A stretch of DNA of 64,000 nucleotides from Vibrio celticus. GTDB taxonomy: Bacteria; Pseudomonadota; Gammaproteobacteria; Enterobacterales; Vibrionaceae. The notes under the pieces are model-generated. The model saw only the letters and a program-made list of their open reading frames with translations. It ran no database searches and was not told the origin of the DNA. The position numbers and the translations under genes were made by a program. Every line of letters starts with the position of its first letter. The stretch's first letter is position 1. Positions 16,874 through 25,451 of this stretch are shown in pieces. Location: contig NZ_AP025464.1 in assembly GCF_024347335.1 (NCBI RefSeq), forward strand, positions 62,001-126,000, in the 5' to 3' direction.

Positions 16874-17881
16874 ATGACAACAGTTAGGGTAAAAGAACAG
16901 GCGTTGAGAACCATGGCGACTCAAAAGCTTGTAGAATCAGGGTTTTCAGCATCGGACGCGAAGAGTGTGACGGATGTGCTGATATATGCTGACCTAACTG
17001 GTGTTCATTCTCACGGTGTTATGCGTCTTGAGCACTACTGTCAACGAGTTATGGCTGGTGGTCTTAATGCTGCTACTAAGCACCAATTCGAATTAATATC
17101 ACCTTCAGTCGGTATTTTTGACGCTGATGACGGTCTTGGGCATCCTGCACTCGTCGCAGCAACGAAACACGCTATTGAAATGGCGAGTGATACAGGACTT
17201 GGATTTGTCAGTATTAAAAAAGCCTCGCATTGTGGTGCCTTATCATATTTTATGAACATGGCAACGGAAGCTAGGATGATTGGCATTGGCATGACTCAAA
17301 CCGATGCTTGTATGGCACCTCATGGTGGAGTAGGACGATTTTTAGGAACCAACCCCATCGCGTTTGGGTTTCCTGTCGAGGGAGCTCACCCTATGATCAT
17401 AGACATGGCAACCAGTGCCACCGCATTTGGTAAGTTACTGCATGCGAAAGAAACGGGCAGTCAGATCCCCTTAGGCGTTGCCATTGATGCTGATGGAAAT
17501 GAAACTACGGATCCACATAAAGTTGAAAATTTGCTGCCTTTTGGTGGTCACAAAGGCTCCGGTATTGCTTTGGCAATCGATGCGTTGACTGGCATTTTAA
17601 TGGGAGCTAATTACGGTAATAACATCATTGGAATGTACAGTGATTACGATAAGATGCGTGAGTTAGCAAGCTTGGTGATTGTGATTAACCCTGAAAAACT
17701 TGGTACAAGGCTATTTGCACGATCGATGGCTTCAATGGTTTGTGAACTAAGAGAAGTCGCACCTGCACCAGGTGTGGATAAAGTGCTTGCGCCGAATGAT
17801 CCTCAAATGGATTACAAATCAGATTGTTTAGAGAATGGAATTCCTGTCGCAGGGGGGGTATACGAGTTTCTGACCAGCTAG
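16874..17881 (+). CDS. LDH2-family NAD(P)-dependent dehydrogenase (malate/lactate/ureidoglycolate type)
   Basis: Cytoplasmic oxidoreductase of 335 residues in the malate/L-lactate dehydrogenase (LDH2/AllD/DlgD) family, which is distinct from the Rossmann-type dehydrogenases. Visible family blocks are GVHSHGVMRLEHYC near residue 43, KKASHCGALSYF near 117, MAPHGGVGRFLGTNPIAFGFP, DMATSATAFGKL and LPFGGHKGSGIALAIDALTG. These enzymes reduce 2-keto acids or diketo sugar acids. Shine-Dalgarno GAGG precedes ATG 16874. The position beside GH117 and under the same palindromes suggests a step in using anhydro-galactose-derived acids; the substrate is not proven. Confidence 0.88.
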   Translation: MTTVRVKEQALRTMATQKLVESGFSASDAKSVTDVLIYADLTGVHSHGVMRLEHYCQRVMAGGLNAATKHQFELISPSVGIFDADDGLGHPALVAATKHAIEMASDTGLGFVSIKKASHCGALSYFMNMATEARMIGIGMTQTDACMAPHGGVGRFLGTNPIAFGFPVEGAHPMIIDMATSATAFGKLLHAKETGSQIPLGVAIDADGNETTDPHKVENLLPFGGHKGSGIALAIDALTGILMGANYGNNIIGMYSDYDKMRELASLVIVINPEKLGTRLFARSMASMVCELREVAPAPGVDKVLAPNDPQMDYKSDCLENGIPVAGGVYEFLTS

Positions 17882-17899
17882 AATCCGTTATTATTTGCG

Positions 17900-17937
17900 A
17901 CAAGGCGAGCTTGGTTATCCATGTTCGCCTTTTTTTA
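17900..17937 (+). terminator. Terminator after the LDH2-type gene
   Basis: AAGGCGA, a 16-base loop region, TCGCCTT, then six further Ts. Located 20 bases after the stop. Confidence 0.8.
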
Positions 17938-18237
17938 TACAATATAAGTCGCTTATTATCTTTTTGGCCCTTTTCCCTTATTTTCCTGATTTTTATTATT
18001 GGTAAATGATTTTCTTTATATTGCTCATGCCTAGTGCTTTATTCGCCATTCTTCGGGTTTTCACTATATTAAATTGTTTACTAGGCGACATTGGTTGTCC
18101 AATTTTAGTTAAATGTCATCCAATGACTCAAAGTGTTACACCTGTCACTGTATGCTAGTGTATCACCATGTATTATCAATATTACAAATTTTAGGCAGTT
18201 CAAAGTAGCGACTGTTTAGGTATATAACGGAGTAAAT
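17938..18237 (+). promoter_or_regulatory. Promoter region of the LacY-type permease with a perfect operator palindrome
   Basis: AT-rich and without genes. ATTGG-TTGT-CCAAT at 18090-18103 is a perfect palindrome of the agar-regulon type, about 135 bases before the start codon. The ribosome site is CGGAG before ATG 18238. Confidence 0.7.
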
Positions 18238-19512
18238 ATGAAAACCGATTCGAATAAAGTCGCAATGGGCAAAGTTTGTCTTATGTACTTTTTTTACAAC
18301 TTTTTTTGGTCTTTGAGCTCAGGTTCATTATTCGCAGTGTGGCTGAATGATAGGGTTGGTATTGACGGTTCGCAAATTGGAGTCTTGTTTGGACTACAAA
18401 CTGGTATTGCCGTTTTATTTAAGCCTGCCATGGGTTATATCATGGATAAATTAGGACTTAAGAAAAATTTACTTTATTTTATTTCAATACTTAGTGTGTT
18501 AATTGGTCCATTCTATATTTATGTATATGGACCGTTGTTAAGTAATGATTCTACGTTTATCGCAGGAATTATTGTTGGGTCAATTTATCTCGGCATGTTG
18601 TTCCAAGCCGGTAGTGGTGTCATTGCTTCTTATTCAGATAGATTCGCTCGTTGCCATAGTAACGATTTTGGCTTGGTAAATGGCTTTGGTATTGCAGCTT
18701 GGGGTACGTCTGCGATTCTTGCAGGTTACCTATACAACATTAACCCAGATCTCATCTTTGTTGCGTGTAGTGTGGCTGCATTGCTTATGCTATTTTTTGC
18801 ATTCTCATTGCGAGTGGGTCACTTGGACGAAGTGGACAATGAAGTATTGTCAGCTGAGAAAATACAAAAAGAAGATGTCATCAAACTCCTTAAAAATAAG
18901 AAAATGTGGGCGTTCATGACTTACGCTGGAACGATTTCGGTTGTATTTTGGACATCAATGTCACAGTTTACTCGTTATTTTATTAGTTTCTTTCCAACGC
19001 AAGAGGAAGGTATTACTTTCAGCTCAAACATGGATGGTATAACAGCTATTTTCTTGTTTGCTGTTAGTGCTAGCGTACCATTTGTTATTAAGAAAATCGG
19101 TGCGAAAGGAAGTCTACTTCTTACTGCTGTTGGTATCACATCATTCCTTTTGATGATTGGTTTTGCGGGTTTGGGTCAAAAGAATCTTTACCTAGCTATA
19201 GTAGCAAAACTATTATTTGGTATTGTTAACCCATTACTTATCGTATCTGTATTTGCCTATATTGCTGAGCAGTTTGATAAAAAGGTTAACTCTTTCACTT
19301 ATATGTTTGGCTTCCAGGTTATCAATAATTTAATGACAGCGATAGCTGCGCCAGTCATGGGTACCATGTACGATTCGCATGGTTTTCCGATGAGTTATAT
19401 TTACTTTGGTGTGTTTTCAGCGGTTGCAACGGTACTTGCAATATTTACTTTGAGTCGTCCACCAATAAAAGTTGATGAGCAAGATATAAACAAAGAACCC
19501 GCAGCAGCGTAA
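18238..19512 (+). CDS. LacY-type oligosaccharide:H+ symporter (MFS)
   Basis: Major-facilitator permease of 424 residues with twelve predicted helices, in the oligosaccharide:proton symporter family of LacY, RafB and CscB. The opening MYFFYNFFWSLSSGSLFAVWLNDRVGIDGSQIGVLFGLQTGIAVLFKPAMGYIMDKLGLKKNL shape is diagnostic; the loop DKLGLKK equals the LacY DKLGLRK motif. It probably imports neoagarobiose or a galactoside from the periplasm for cytoplasmic GH117. The gene for a small P-loop protein follows after 22 bases and is likely cotranscribed. The palindrome at 18090 suggests control with the other agar genes. Confidence 0.88.
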   Translation: MKTDSNKVAMGKVCLMYFFYNFFWSLSSGSLFAVWLNDRVGIDGSQIGVLFGLQTGIAVLFKPAMGYIMDKLGLKKNLLYFISILSVLIGPFYIYVYGPLLSNDSTFIAGIIVGSIYLGMLFQAGSGVIASYSDRFARCHSNDFGLVNGFGIAAWGTSAILAGYLYNINPDLIFVACSVAALLMLFFAFSLRVGHLDEVDNEVLSAEKIQKEDVIKLLKNKKMWAFMTYAGTISVVFWTSMSQFTRYFISFFPTQEEGITFSSNMDGITAIFLFAVSASVPFVIKKIGAKGSLLLTAVGITSFLLMIGFAGLGQKNLYLAIVAKLLFGIVNPLLIVSVFAYIAEQFDKKVNSFTYMFGFQVINNLMTAIAAPVMGTMYDSHGFPMSYIYFGVFSAVATVLAIFTLSRPPIKVDEQDINKEPAAA

Positions 19513-19534
19513 ATGATCATTTGGAGTAATTGTT

Positions 19535-19936
19535 ATGAAAATTCTATATATTGTTCGTGGTCCATTTGGTACAGGTAAAACTGAGTTTGCCAATACGATT
19601 AGTGATAATGTTGTTTCTTGCTGGGATTACTATGCAAGATATGGCAAAAATAAATACGATGAAAATTTAAAATCTTATGCTGATCAATATTGTCGAGAGT
19701 CTGTATTCAATTTAATGAAAGATAATAAAAAAAATATTGCTGTGACCAACTCGTTTTCTAAAAATAGTGATCTAGATTATTTTTATCAAGCGGCACAAAA
19801 ACATGGTTATGAAGTTTTTAGTCTTTTTATGGATACAAAAGATTCAACTAAATATAAGCGTGATGCACCAGATGATGTGGTATTGAAGCAAATTATTAAC
19901 TTAAAGAATAATGTCGCTTTCCATCAAACTTTTTAA
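19535..19936 (+). CDS. Small P-loop NTPase/kinase-like protein
   Basis: Protein of 133 residues with a Walker A motif near the start (RGPFGTGKTEFA, residues 8-19) and a following ISDNVVSCWDYYARYG segment that resembles the Asp/Tyr region of AAA_33 or NEDD4BP2-like small kinases. No signal peptide. It follows the LacY-type permease gene by 22 bases with GGAG as ribosome site, so the two are probably one transcript. AT-rich, lysine- and asparagine-rich, unlike its neighbours. Shorter than typical sugar kinases, so a phosphotransferase role is unproven; the function is unknown. Confidence 0.72.
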   Translation: MKILYIVRGPFGTGKTEFANTISDNVVSCWDYYARYGKNKYDENLKSYADQYCRESVFNLMKDNKKNIAVTNSFSKNSDLDYFYQAAQKHGYEVFSLFMDTKDSTKYKRDAPDDVVLKQIINLKNNVAFHQTF

Positions 19937-19937
19937 G

Positions 19938-19972
19938 AGTTGAAAAGGGGATTTCGGTCCCTTTTCATATTG
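19938..19972 (+). terminator. Terminator after the P-loop gene
   Basis: TGAAAAGGGGA, loop TTTCGG, TCCCTTTTCA. Near-perfect stem directly after the stop codon. Confidence 0.82.
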
Positions 19973-19983
19973 TCATCTCTAAA

Positions 19984-20290
19984 CGGCTTTTGTTACGCAA
20001 TTCAGTTTAATGAAATTATATAAATAGCTACATCCACTAAAGCTAGTAGACTTATGTATAAACCTCGTTACAAAATAAACAACTGGAAGTAATACAGCCA
20101 ATCAATCATTAACCGCGGTGCTCTGGTCTTTTGGGTTTATGACGAAGCAGTAGGTGGTTGGGCGAAAATAATCAAATTTAGCTTGGGAAGTATTTTGATT
20201 CGACAATTTAGATATCACGGCAACCTCATGGTGAAACGGGTATTAATAATGCTTTACGATGCTCAGTTTTTTAAACAAGATCAAACAAAT
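19984..20290 (+). mobile_element. IS5-family (IS903-like) remnant, N-terminal part
   Basis: Begins near GGCTTTTGTTACGCAATTC, which looks like a terminal repeat of the IS903 type. The plus frame from 20052 reads MYKPRYKINNWK, stop, YSQSIINRGALVFWVYDEAVGGW and later LMVKRVL. This matches the N-terminus of IS5-family transposases (KPRYKTTNWKQYNxALINRGSLTFW). A CAA has become TAA and the rest is lost. Dead. Confidence 0.75.
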
Positions 20291-20480
20291 CATTATATCG
20301 AGAAGTGCTGCCAGAGTTAATTATTCGTTTTTAGTATCATTTCTCGCGAGAATAAACATATCTACTTTAGCTAAGCCAATGTTGTTTCTTTCTTAATTAG
20401 CGAATGGTATTACCTCAATGAAGTATCTATTCCTTATAGATTCTTCATTTCTCTTTGGTCGACCTAGAGCCGAGTAAATA
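20291..20480. other. Short decayed stretch before the galT remnant
   Basis: No gene is seen. It lies between IS5 debris and the first recognisable galT codons and probably holds the lost 5' part of galT. Confidence 0.3.
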
Positions 20481-20855
20481 GAAAATTTGATGATAGTGGC
20501 TTGCTCTCGCACCGTACTGGGCCGCTTGGCTATTTATATTTGTCAAAGACTCTGATTCGCTGGATGGACGAATTAACCTATGAACAACGCGATGACATTG
20601 AACTTGCGGTTCAAAAGTTGACTAGTCGTTATGACCGCCTCTTTAAATGTTTATTCCCAGCACTATGCACCGTTTTTGAACAAGGAATCGATATTGAACA
20701 TTGATAGTTCCATGCGTTCCGTTGTTCTATCTACCACGACTGCATAGTGAAACAATGCGTAAATTTATCTAGCCGAGAGCCATCACGATCTAAACACAGA
20801 ATAAGAACCACTGCACCTGCGTGTTTCCACTATAAAGAGCAACAGTGATTATTAG
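20481..20855 (+). pseudogene. galT: Decayed galactose-1-phosphate uridylyltransferase
   Basis: Three-frame reading gives successive matches to the C-terminal half of GalT: LAPYWAAW (GalT VPYWAAWPF), then DELTYEQRDDIELAVQKLTSRYDRLFKCLFP in one frame (E. coli GalT ELTDAQRDDLALALKKLTTRYDNLFNCSFP), then VPLFYLPRLHSETMRKF (FYPPLLRSATVRKF), LAESHHDLNTE and finally FHYKEQQ before TGA. At least three frame changes and an internal loss are needed, and the N-terminal half is missing. It sits directly upstream of intact galK, so this was a galTK arrangement. The enzyme cannot be made from this copy. Confidence 0.85.
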
Positions 20856-20858
20856 CTT

Positions 20859-20881
20859 TCAGAGGGGGGGGCCCCCTTTTG
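20859..20881. repeat. GC hairpin just before galK
   Basis: Eight Gs followed by five Cs and TTTT at 20864-20880, in AT-rich surroundings. It can fold as a short hairpin and could act as a terminator in front of galK. Long single-base runs are also error-prone in sequencing. Confidence 0.4.
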
Positions 20882-20911
20882 TATTCGACTAAACAATAGG
20901 AGGAATACCTT

Positions 20912-22072
20912 ATGTCGCAACTAATTCAAAACGTCATGACTTCATTTGAAGCCGTTTTAGGTTATAAGCCTAGTCATATTATTCAAGCCCCTGGGCGTGT
21001 TAACCTCATCGGTGAGCATACTGACTATAACGAGGGCTTTGTCCTGCCATGCGCTGTTGACTATCAGACAGTTGTGGCCGCAACTAGGCGCGATGACAAT
21101 TTGGTACGTGTTGTGTCAGTTGATTATGGCAATGCTGTTGATGAATTTGACCTAACCCAATCCATCATTTTTCAACAAGATAAGATGTGGGCTAACTATA
21201 TTAGAGGCGTGGTAAAATGTCTTATCTCGCGCGGTTATGAGTTTACTGGTGTTGACATAGCCGTGGGTGGGAATGTACCACAGGGAGCGGGATTAAGTTC
21301 TTCTGCGGCCCTTGAGGTTGTTATCGGGCAAACGTTTAAGGTTTTAAATAAACTACAAATTGGCCAAGCGGAAATCGCCCTAAACGGTCAACAAGCCGAA
21401 AACGAGTTTGTTGGTTGCAAGTGTGGAATCATGGATCAGATGATTTCGGCTGAAGGACGAGAAAACCATGCGATGTTACTAGATTGCCGAACTTTAGAGA
21501 CACAACTCGTTCCGATACCTGAAGACATGTCGGTGCTGATCATCAACTCTAACAAAAAACGTGGACTGGTTGATAGTGAATACAATACACGTAGAGAGCA
21601 ATGTGATGCGGCAGCGCATGTGTTTGGTGTAAAAGCACTACGTGATGTTACGCTTGCACAGGTCAACGAAAAGAGTTACGAACTTGACAACGTTGTTGCT
21701 AAACGAGCACGACATGTTATTACTGAAAACAGTCGCACATTGGAAGCTGCACAAGCACTTCGTAACCATGACATGAAACGCATGGGTGAGCTGATGGCAG
21801 AATCACATGTATCTATGCGAGATGACTTTGAAATCACAGTGAAAGAGATTGATCTGTTAGTGGACATGGTGAAAGCGGTAATAGGTGATGAAGGCGGAGT
21901 ACGGATGACTGGTGGTGGTTTTGGTGGTTGTGTTGTTGCGCTTGTACCACCTGCGCTAGTCGATACCGTAATTACGGTAGTGGAAGAAAACTATCAGAAT
22001 GAAACGGGTATCAAAGAGTCCATTTACATTTGTAAAGCGAAAGATGGAGCTGGCCTAGTCAAGATTCTGTAA
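20912..22072 (+). CDS. galK: Galactokinase
   Basis: GHMP-family kinase of 386 residues that phosphorylates alpha-D-galactose to galactose 1-phosphate. The three signatures are intact: APGRVNLIGEHTDYNEGFVLPCA near residue 27, the ATP motif GNVPQGAGLSSSAALEV near 125 and the C-terminal MTGGGFGGCVVAL near 336. The catalytic aspartate lies in CGIMDQMIS. A strong AGGAGG precedes ATG 20912. The usual partner galT immediately upstream is dead, and no galE or galM is visible here. It would phosphorylate the D-galactose released by GH117; without a second galT elsewhere in the genome, galactose 1-phosphate would accumulate. Confidence 0.97.
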   Translation: MSQLIQNVMTSFEAVLGYKPSHIIQAPGRVNLIGEHTDYNEGFVLPCAVDYQTVVAATRRDDNLVRVVSVDYGNAVDEFDLTQSIIFQQDKMWANYIRGVVKCLISRGYEFTGVDIAVGGNVPQGAGLSSSAALEVVIGQTFKVLNKLQIGQAEIALNGQQAENEFVGCKCGIMDQMISAEGRENHAMLLDCRTLETQLVPIPEDMSVLIINSNKKRGLVDSEYNTRREQCDAAAHVFGVKALRDVTLAQVNEKSYELDNVVAKRARHVITENSRTLEAAQALRNHDMKRMGELMAESHVSMRDDFEITVKEIDLLVDMVKAVIGDEGGVRMTGGGFGGCVVALVPPALVDTVITVVEENYQNETGIKESIYICKAKDGAGLVKIL

Positions 22073-22397
22073 AAACTGGTGTATATGAAGGTGTCATTAG
22101 GAACAACGATAATTCAGCAAAACGCGTATGGTTATAAGCTTGCTAAGCGGTTGTGTCGCGGAGTTGTTATGAATTAGAAGCACCCTAATTTTCAGGTGCA
22201 ATTAGGCAGCTACTGTGTAAATTGCTCCCAAGAAGATAAGCCTTCAGGGTTGCTGAACTAGACTGCCCTAAATTCTGTGTATTTTCCTGAACGAAGCCTT
22301 GAAGGCTAAGTATAGGCAATATGAACAATAATGCGCTTGAAGCTTTCACTAAGCAAGTTGCCACTAGAATTAAAACCCTGAGGATTTAACCGAGTTT
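22073..22397. other. Gene-less stretch after galK with 10-bp target duplication at its end
   Basis: No gene is recognised and no clear terminator follows galK. Position 22388-22397 carries AACCGAGTTT, repeated at 23787-23796, which is the target-site duplication of the IS4-family insertion. Confidence 0.5.
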
Positions 22398-23786
22398 CAT
22401 AGACAGGATCTTAAGCTCTAAGCTATTTATTTAGATAGAAAAAAGGCTTCATTTATGATCAGATAATCGTCGCCAAACAAACCACCCATATCAACCGTGA
22501 AGCCGATGACGATTATCTCCCTACAAAAGCAGTTTAAGCAATTCTTTAATGCTGATAGCCTTCAAAAAATGGCGAAAAGTACAGGACTTATGAAGCGATG
22601 TCGGGCTATCTTACCCGACCAGCTAGTAGTAAGCCTAGTGGCCGCTTTGAGCAAAGGAAACTGCTCATCTATTGCCGATTTACTAAGGCAATTCAATGGG
22701 ATGTGCTTAAGCGCTAAAGATACTGTGGCTTATAAGCCCTACCATAACCAGTTAAGAAAAGAAGAATTTCCGATATTCATGCGCCAATTGGCCATGCGAG
22801 CGATAGCTCAGTTTGCTCGCCAGCAGGGTGCCAACCTACCAGATAAACTCGCCACCTTTGATGATGTGCTGCTTCAAGATGGTAGCTCTTTCCACATTCA
22901 TCGTGACCTTTCGAACGTTTACCCGAGCCGATTTAAACGCAATCCAGCCGCAGTTGAATGCCATATGACAATGTCTTTAAAAAGCTTTTCTCCAGTCGCA
23001 ATGAGCATCAGCGCTGATACAGCATCAGAAAGAGACTTTTTGCCCGCCCCCAAAACAATGAGTAACAAATTGTTGTTGGCTGACGCAGGGTACCCTGACT
23101 TCCAATTCTTTACTGAGCTTGAACTGTATGGTGGTTTCTATATTTTCGAGGAGCAAAGTCCCTGAATCCTCATGTTATAGAAGCGAGAAACGGTCAGGGC
23201 CGGCATTTATCTAAACTAGAAGGAAAGAAGCTCAAAGACATCACTCGAGGTACTAATCGCTCACAGGTACTCGACCTTAAAGTTCGTAGTGGTAAGCAAG
23301 AATTTAGAGTGGTAAGACGTTGGTTTGCAGAAGAAAAGCGATTCTGTATTTGGTTAACTAACTTGCCTTCAGGTACCTATACTGCTGATGACATAATGGC
23401 GATCTACCGCTGTCGATGGCAGGTGGAGTTGCTTTTTAAAGAATTAAAATCTCACACAAACTGGCAACGATTTGTCACCGCACAAAAGGCCATCGTTGAT
23501 GGGCTTATCTGGGCCAGTTTACTCTCGCTGATCATCAGGCGCAGTACTGCGCTTCAGATAATGCCATCGGTCTCGCTGTTTAAGGCGGCAAAAAATGTGG
23601 ATGTGTGGCTGTTGCCCATATTTGAATGTATCAGCCACAAGGCATGGTCAGAAATAGGTAATAAACTGGAATGGGCCTCTAGCTATATATTTAAGAACGC
23701 ACAAAAGTCCGCCCAGAGGAAGTCAAAGAAAAACATCACGTTAGACGGGATTTATGCTGGTCTTAATGCTTAAGGTTCAGTCTATG
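22398..23786 (+). mobile_element. IS4-family insertion sequence with target-site duplication
   Basis: A complete element of 1389 bp. The left end is CATAGACAGGATCTTAAGC and the reverse complement of the right end is CATAGACTGAACCTTAAGC, 16 of 19 bases identical. A 10-bp direct repeat AACCGAGTTT flanks it on both sides, which fits IS4-family target duplications. One transposase gene on the plus strand fills the element but is broken by a frameshift. Intact flanking duplications show that the insertion is younger than the surrounding IS wreckage. Confidence 0.9.
22497..23773 (+). pseudogene. IS4-family transposase, one frameshift
   Basis: DDE transposase with GTG or later ATG start. The first part (22497-23165) carries the first aspartate in FDDVLLQDGSSFHIHR and the second in LLLADAGYPDFQ. 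The second part (from about 23150 to 23773) carries the YREK signature Y-RC-R-WQVELLFKELK. The join lies in the run TATATTTTCGAGG near 23140-23150, where one more T would restore the frame YIFRGAKSLNPHVIEARN. With only one lesion, a sequencing error in the T-run cannot be excluded. Confidence 0.88.
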
Positions 23787-23948
23787 AACCGAGTTTAGTC
23801 AAATGTTGAAGAAAATAACCGGCGAAGTTGTACTCAATTTGTACTTTGGCGTTGGTCAGTGATCGTTTTAAGTGTTGTTTGAAATAGTCAATGTGCATGA
23901 TGTGCTCACTAAAGAGTATCCGCCCCATGAACCCGCGGGGCGATACTA

Positions 23949-24126
23949 TTAATGTTTGAAGTTCCAAGGTAGGAGTGCATCGAGATCTGGATCAGCTTTC
24001 ACCAGTTTTTTCATACATTTGACCATATAGTCGAAAAGGATAAGACCGTTGGCTTTCGCAGTCTCGACGATGCTGTCAAGCATCACACTCGCGTCAGAAC
24101 CATTGGTTGTCGTCGAGAATAACCAA
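23949..24126 (-). mobile_element. IS66-family TnpC 3' fragment
   Basis: The minus strand reads NGSDASVMLDSIVETAKANGLILFDYMVKCMKKL and then DPDLDALLPWNFKH before TAA. SxxETAKANG and the terminal LLPWN are the C-terminal signature of IS66-family transposases. It is truncated at 24.13 kb by the ISL3 element. The bases 23797-23948 between the IS4 element and this fragment show nothing else. Confidence 0.82.
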
Positions 24127-24134
24127 TTTATTTT

Positions 24135-25358
24135 GGTTCATCGCGGCTTTCCGGGGAAAGCCGCTTTTATCTTCAAGAAGAAGTAGTCGGTATCTCGATA
24201 CCCATACCCCATTCGCTTGATTAGCTTTATCTTGTTGTTTATCCCTTCTAGGGTGCAGGTGTTTAGCGGATAACTTGCCGATGCGATAATACCGTGAAGA
24301 TAAGGACTCAGTTTTCGAGCGAACTCTTTCAATGGCTTAATTCCACTCTCTTGTACTTGTGCCCCGAGTATATAAGTGGTCATTAAGTCCTTATTGATAT
24401 TACAATATTTCTGTAAGATAGCGGTCTTGCCGTGGATTTAAGTTGCCTCTATTTTTCAACAACACCCAGCGTGAGCGCTTGACCCATTGCCTCGCTTTTT
24501 TATCTTGCTTGAGTTTGTTGGCTTGGTCGACTCTGACTCTATCCATGACCTCACGACCGAACTTAGCAACAACATGGAATAAGTCGTAAACGATTTTTGC
24601 GTTCGGGCAGTGCGCTTGAACTTCAAGGTCAAAAGCCGTATTCATGTCCATCGCGACCGCTTCGATATTATTGCCATGCTTGCCTAACAGCTCGAAGAAC
24701 GGTCGTATGTCCTTGCGGCTACGGCCTAACCCTATCCAAATGACTTGATGAGTCTTAGCGTCAGCAATGACCGTGGCATACCTGTGCCCTTTAAAGATAG
24801 CGAACTCGTCCATGACGAGTTGCCTTAGCTCTTCCCATTTCACTGACGGTACAACTTGTCGAAGTCGGCGTTTATCTATCTCTTTAATGGTGTGCCAGTG
24901 TACGCTCGTTAACTGGGAGATATGCTTAATGGGAAGAAGAGGCAGCAGTTGTTCTATATAACTTTTTAGGCGCTTCGTGATGCGAGCATAAGGCTCTAGC
25001 CAAGATAGAGACTCTGTTTTTATGCCGCAGTCACGACACTTAATTCTTCGTGTTTGAACGGAAAGTTCAACAGGAACACCGAGCAACATGGCTTCTTTCA
25101 CATGACGCCATTGATACTCATGGATAGCTTCGGCTTCAAGACCACAAAGGCACTTAGCCTCAGAGTTAGGTTTAAGAGTCAGGGTAATAAGTGATGCTGT
25201 CTGGTGAGACTTTACTATTTGAAAGCCTTCCCAGAATGAAGATAGGAAAGTATGATTCGGCATGAAAACGGTAGTTTGTGTATGATTTTTGTTTGGCGAC
25301 TAAACCATATCACTTACTACCGTTTTTGTTTTTAGTTCCCGCTAATCCGCGATGAACC
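24135..25358 (-). mobile_element. ISL3-family insertion sequence
   Basis: Both ends read GGTTCATCGCGG inwards (24135 on plus, 25358 on minus), with partial similarity for a further 15 bases (TTTCCGGGGAA versus ATTAGCGGGAA). The interior holds one ISL3 transposase on the minus strand, broken in two. No identical 8-bp flanking duplication is seen (TTTATTTT versus TAAAAATA). It disrupted the IS66 element to its left. Confidence 0.82.
24138..25263 (-). pseudogene. ISL3-family transposase, frameshifted
   Basis: N-terminal part 24400-25263: zinc-finger-like CLCGLEAEAIHEYQWRH and CRDCGIK, then the DDE domain (LRQLVMDEFAIFKGHRYATVIAD, AVAMDMNTAFDLEVQAHCPNAKIVYDLFHVVAKF). The C-terminal part 24138-24383 continues with GINNKIKLIKRMGYGYRDTDYFFLKI. 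The frame is lost near 24400-24415, where an alternative frame reads LQKYCNINKDLM into the second part. The same family occurs as a far more decayed copy at 14.7-15.2 kb. Confidence 0.88.
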
Positions 25359-25416
25359 TAAAAATAGGGGAACCGAAGTAGGTGAATTTATTCAGATGCT
25401 GCTAACAGCATGAAGT

Positions 25417-25438
25417 AGCCCCTTTTAAGGGGCTATAT
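25417..25438. terminator. Hairpin after the GH50 gene
   Basis: AGCCCC-TTTTA-AGGGGCT, 14 bases beyond the minus-strand GH50 stop. A T-run on the minus side is lacking, so it may be a weak terminator or mRNA-end stabiliser. Confidence 0.5.
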
Positions 25439-25451
25439 CTAAGTAAAATGC

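Noticed and set aside
22073..22387. galM remnant after galK
   Set aside because: A remnant would be expected from galTKM order, but no frame showed a convincing GalM segment.
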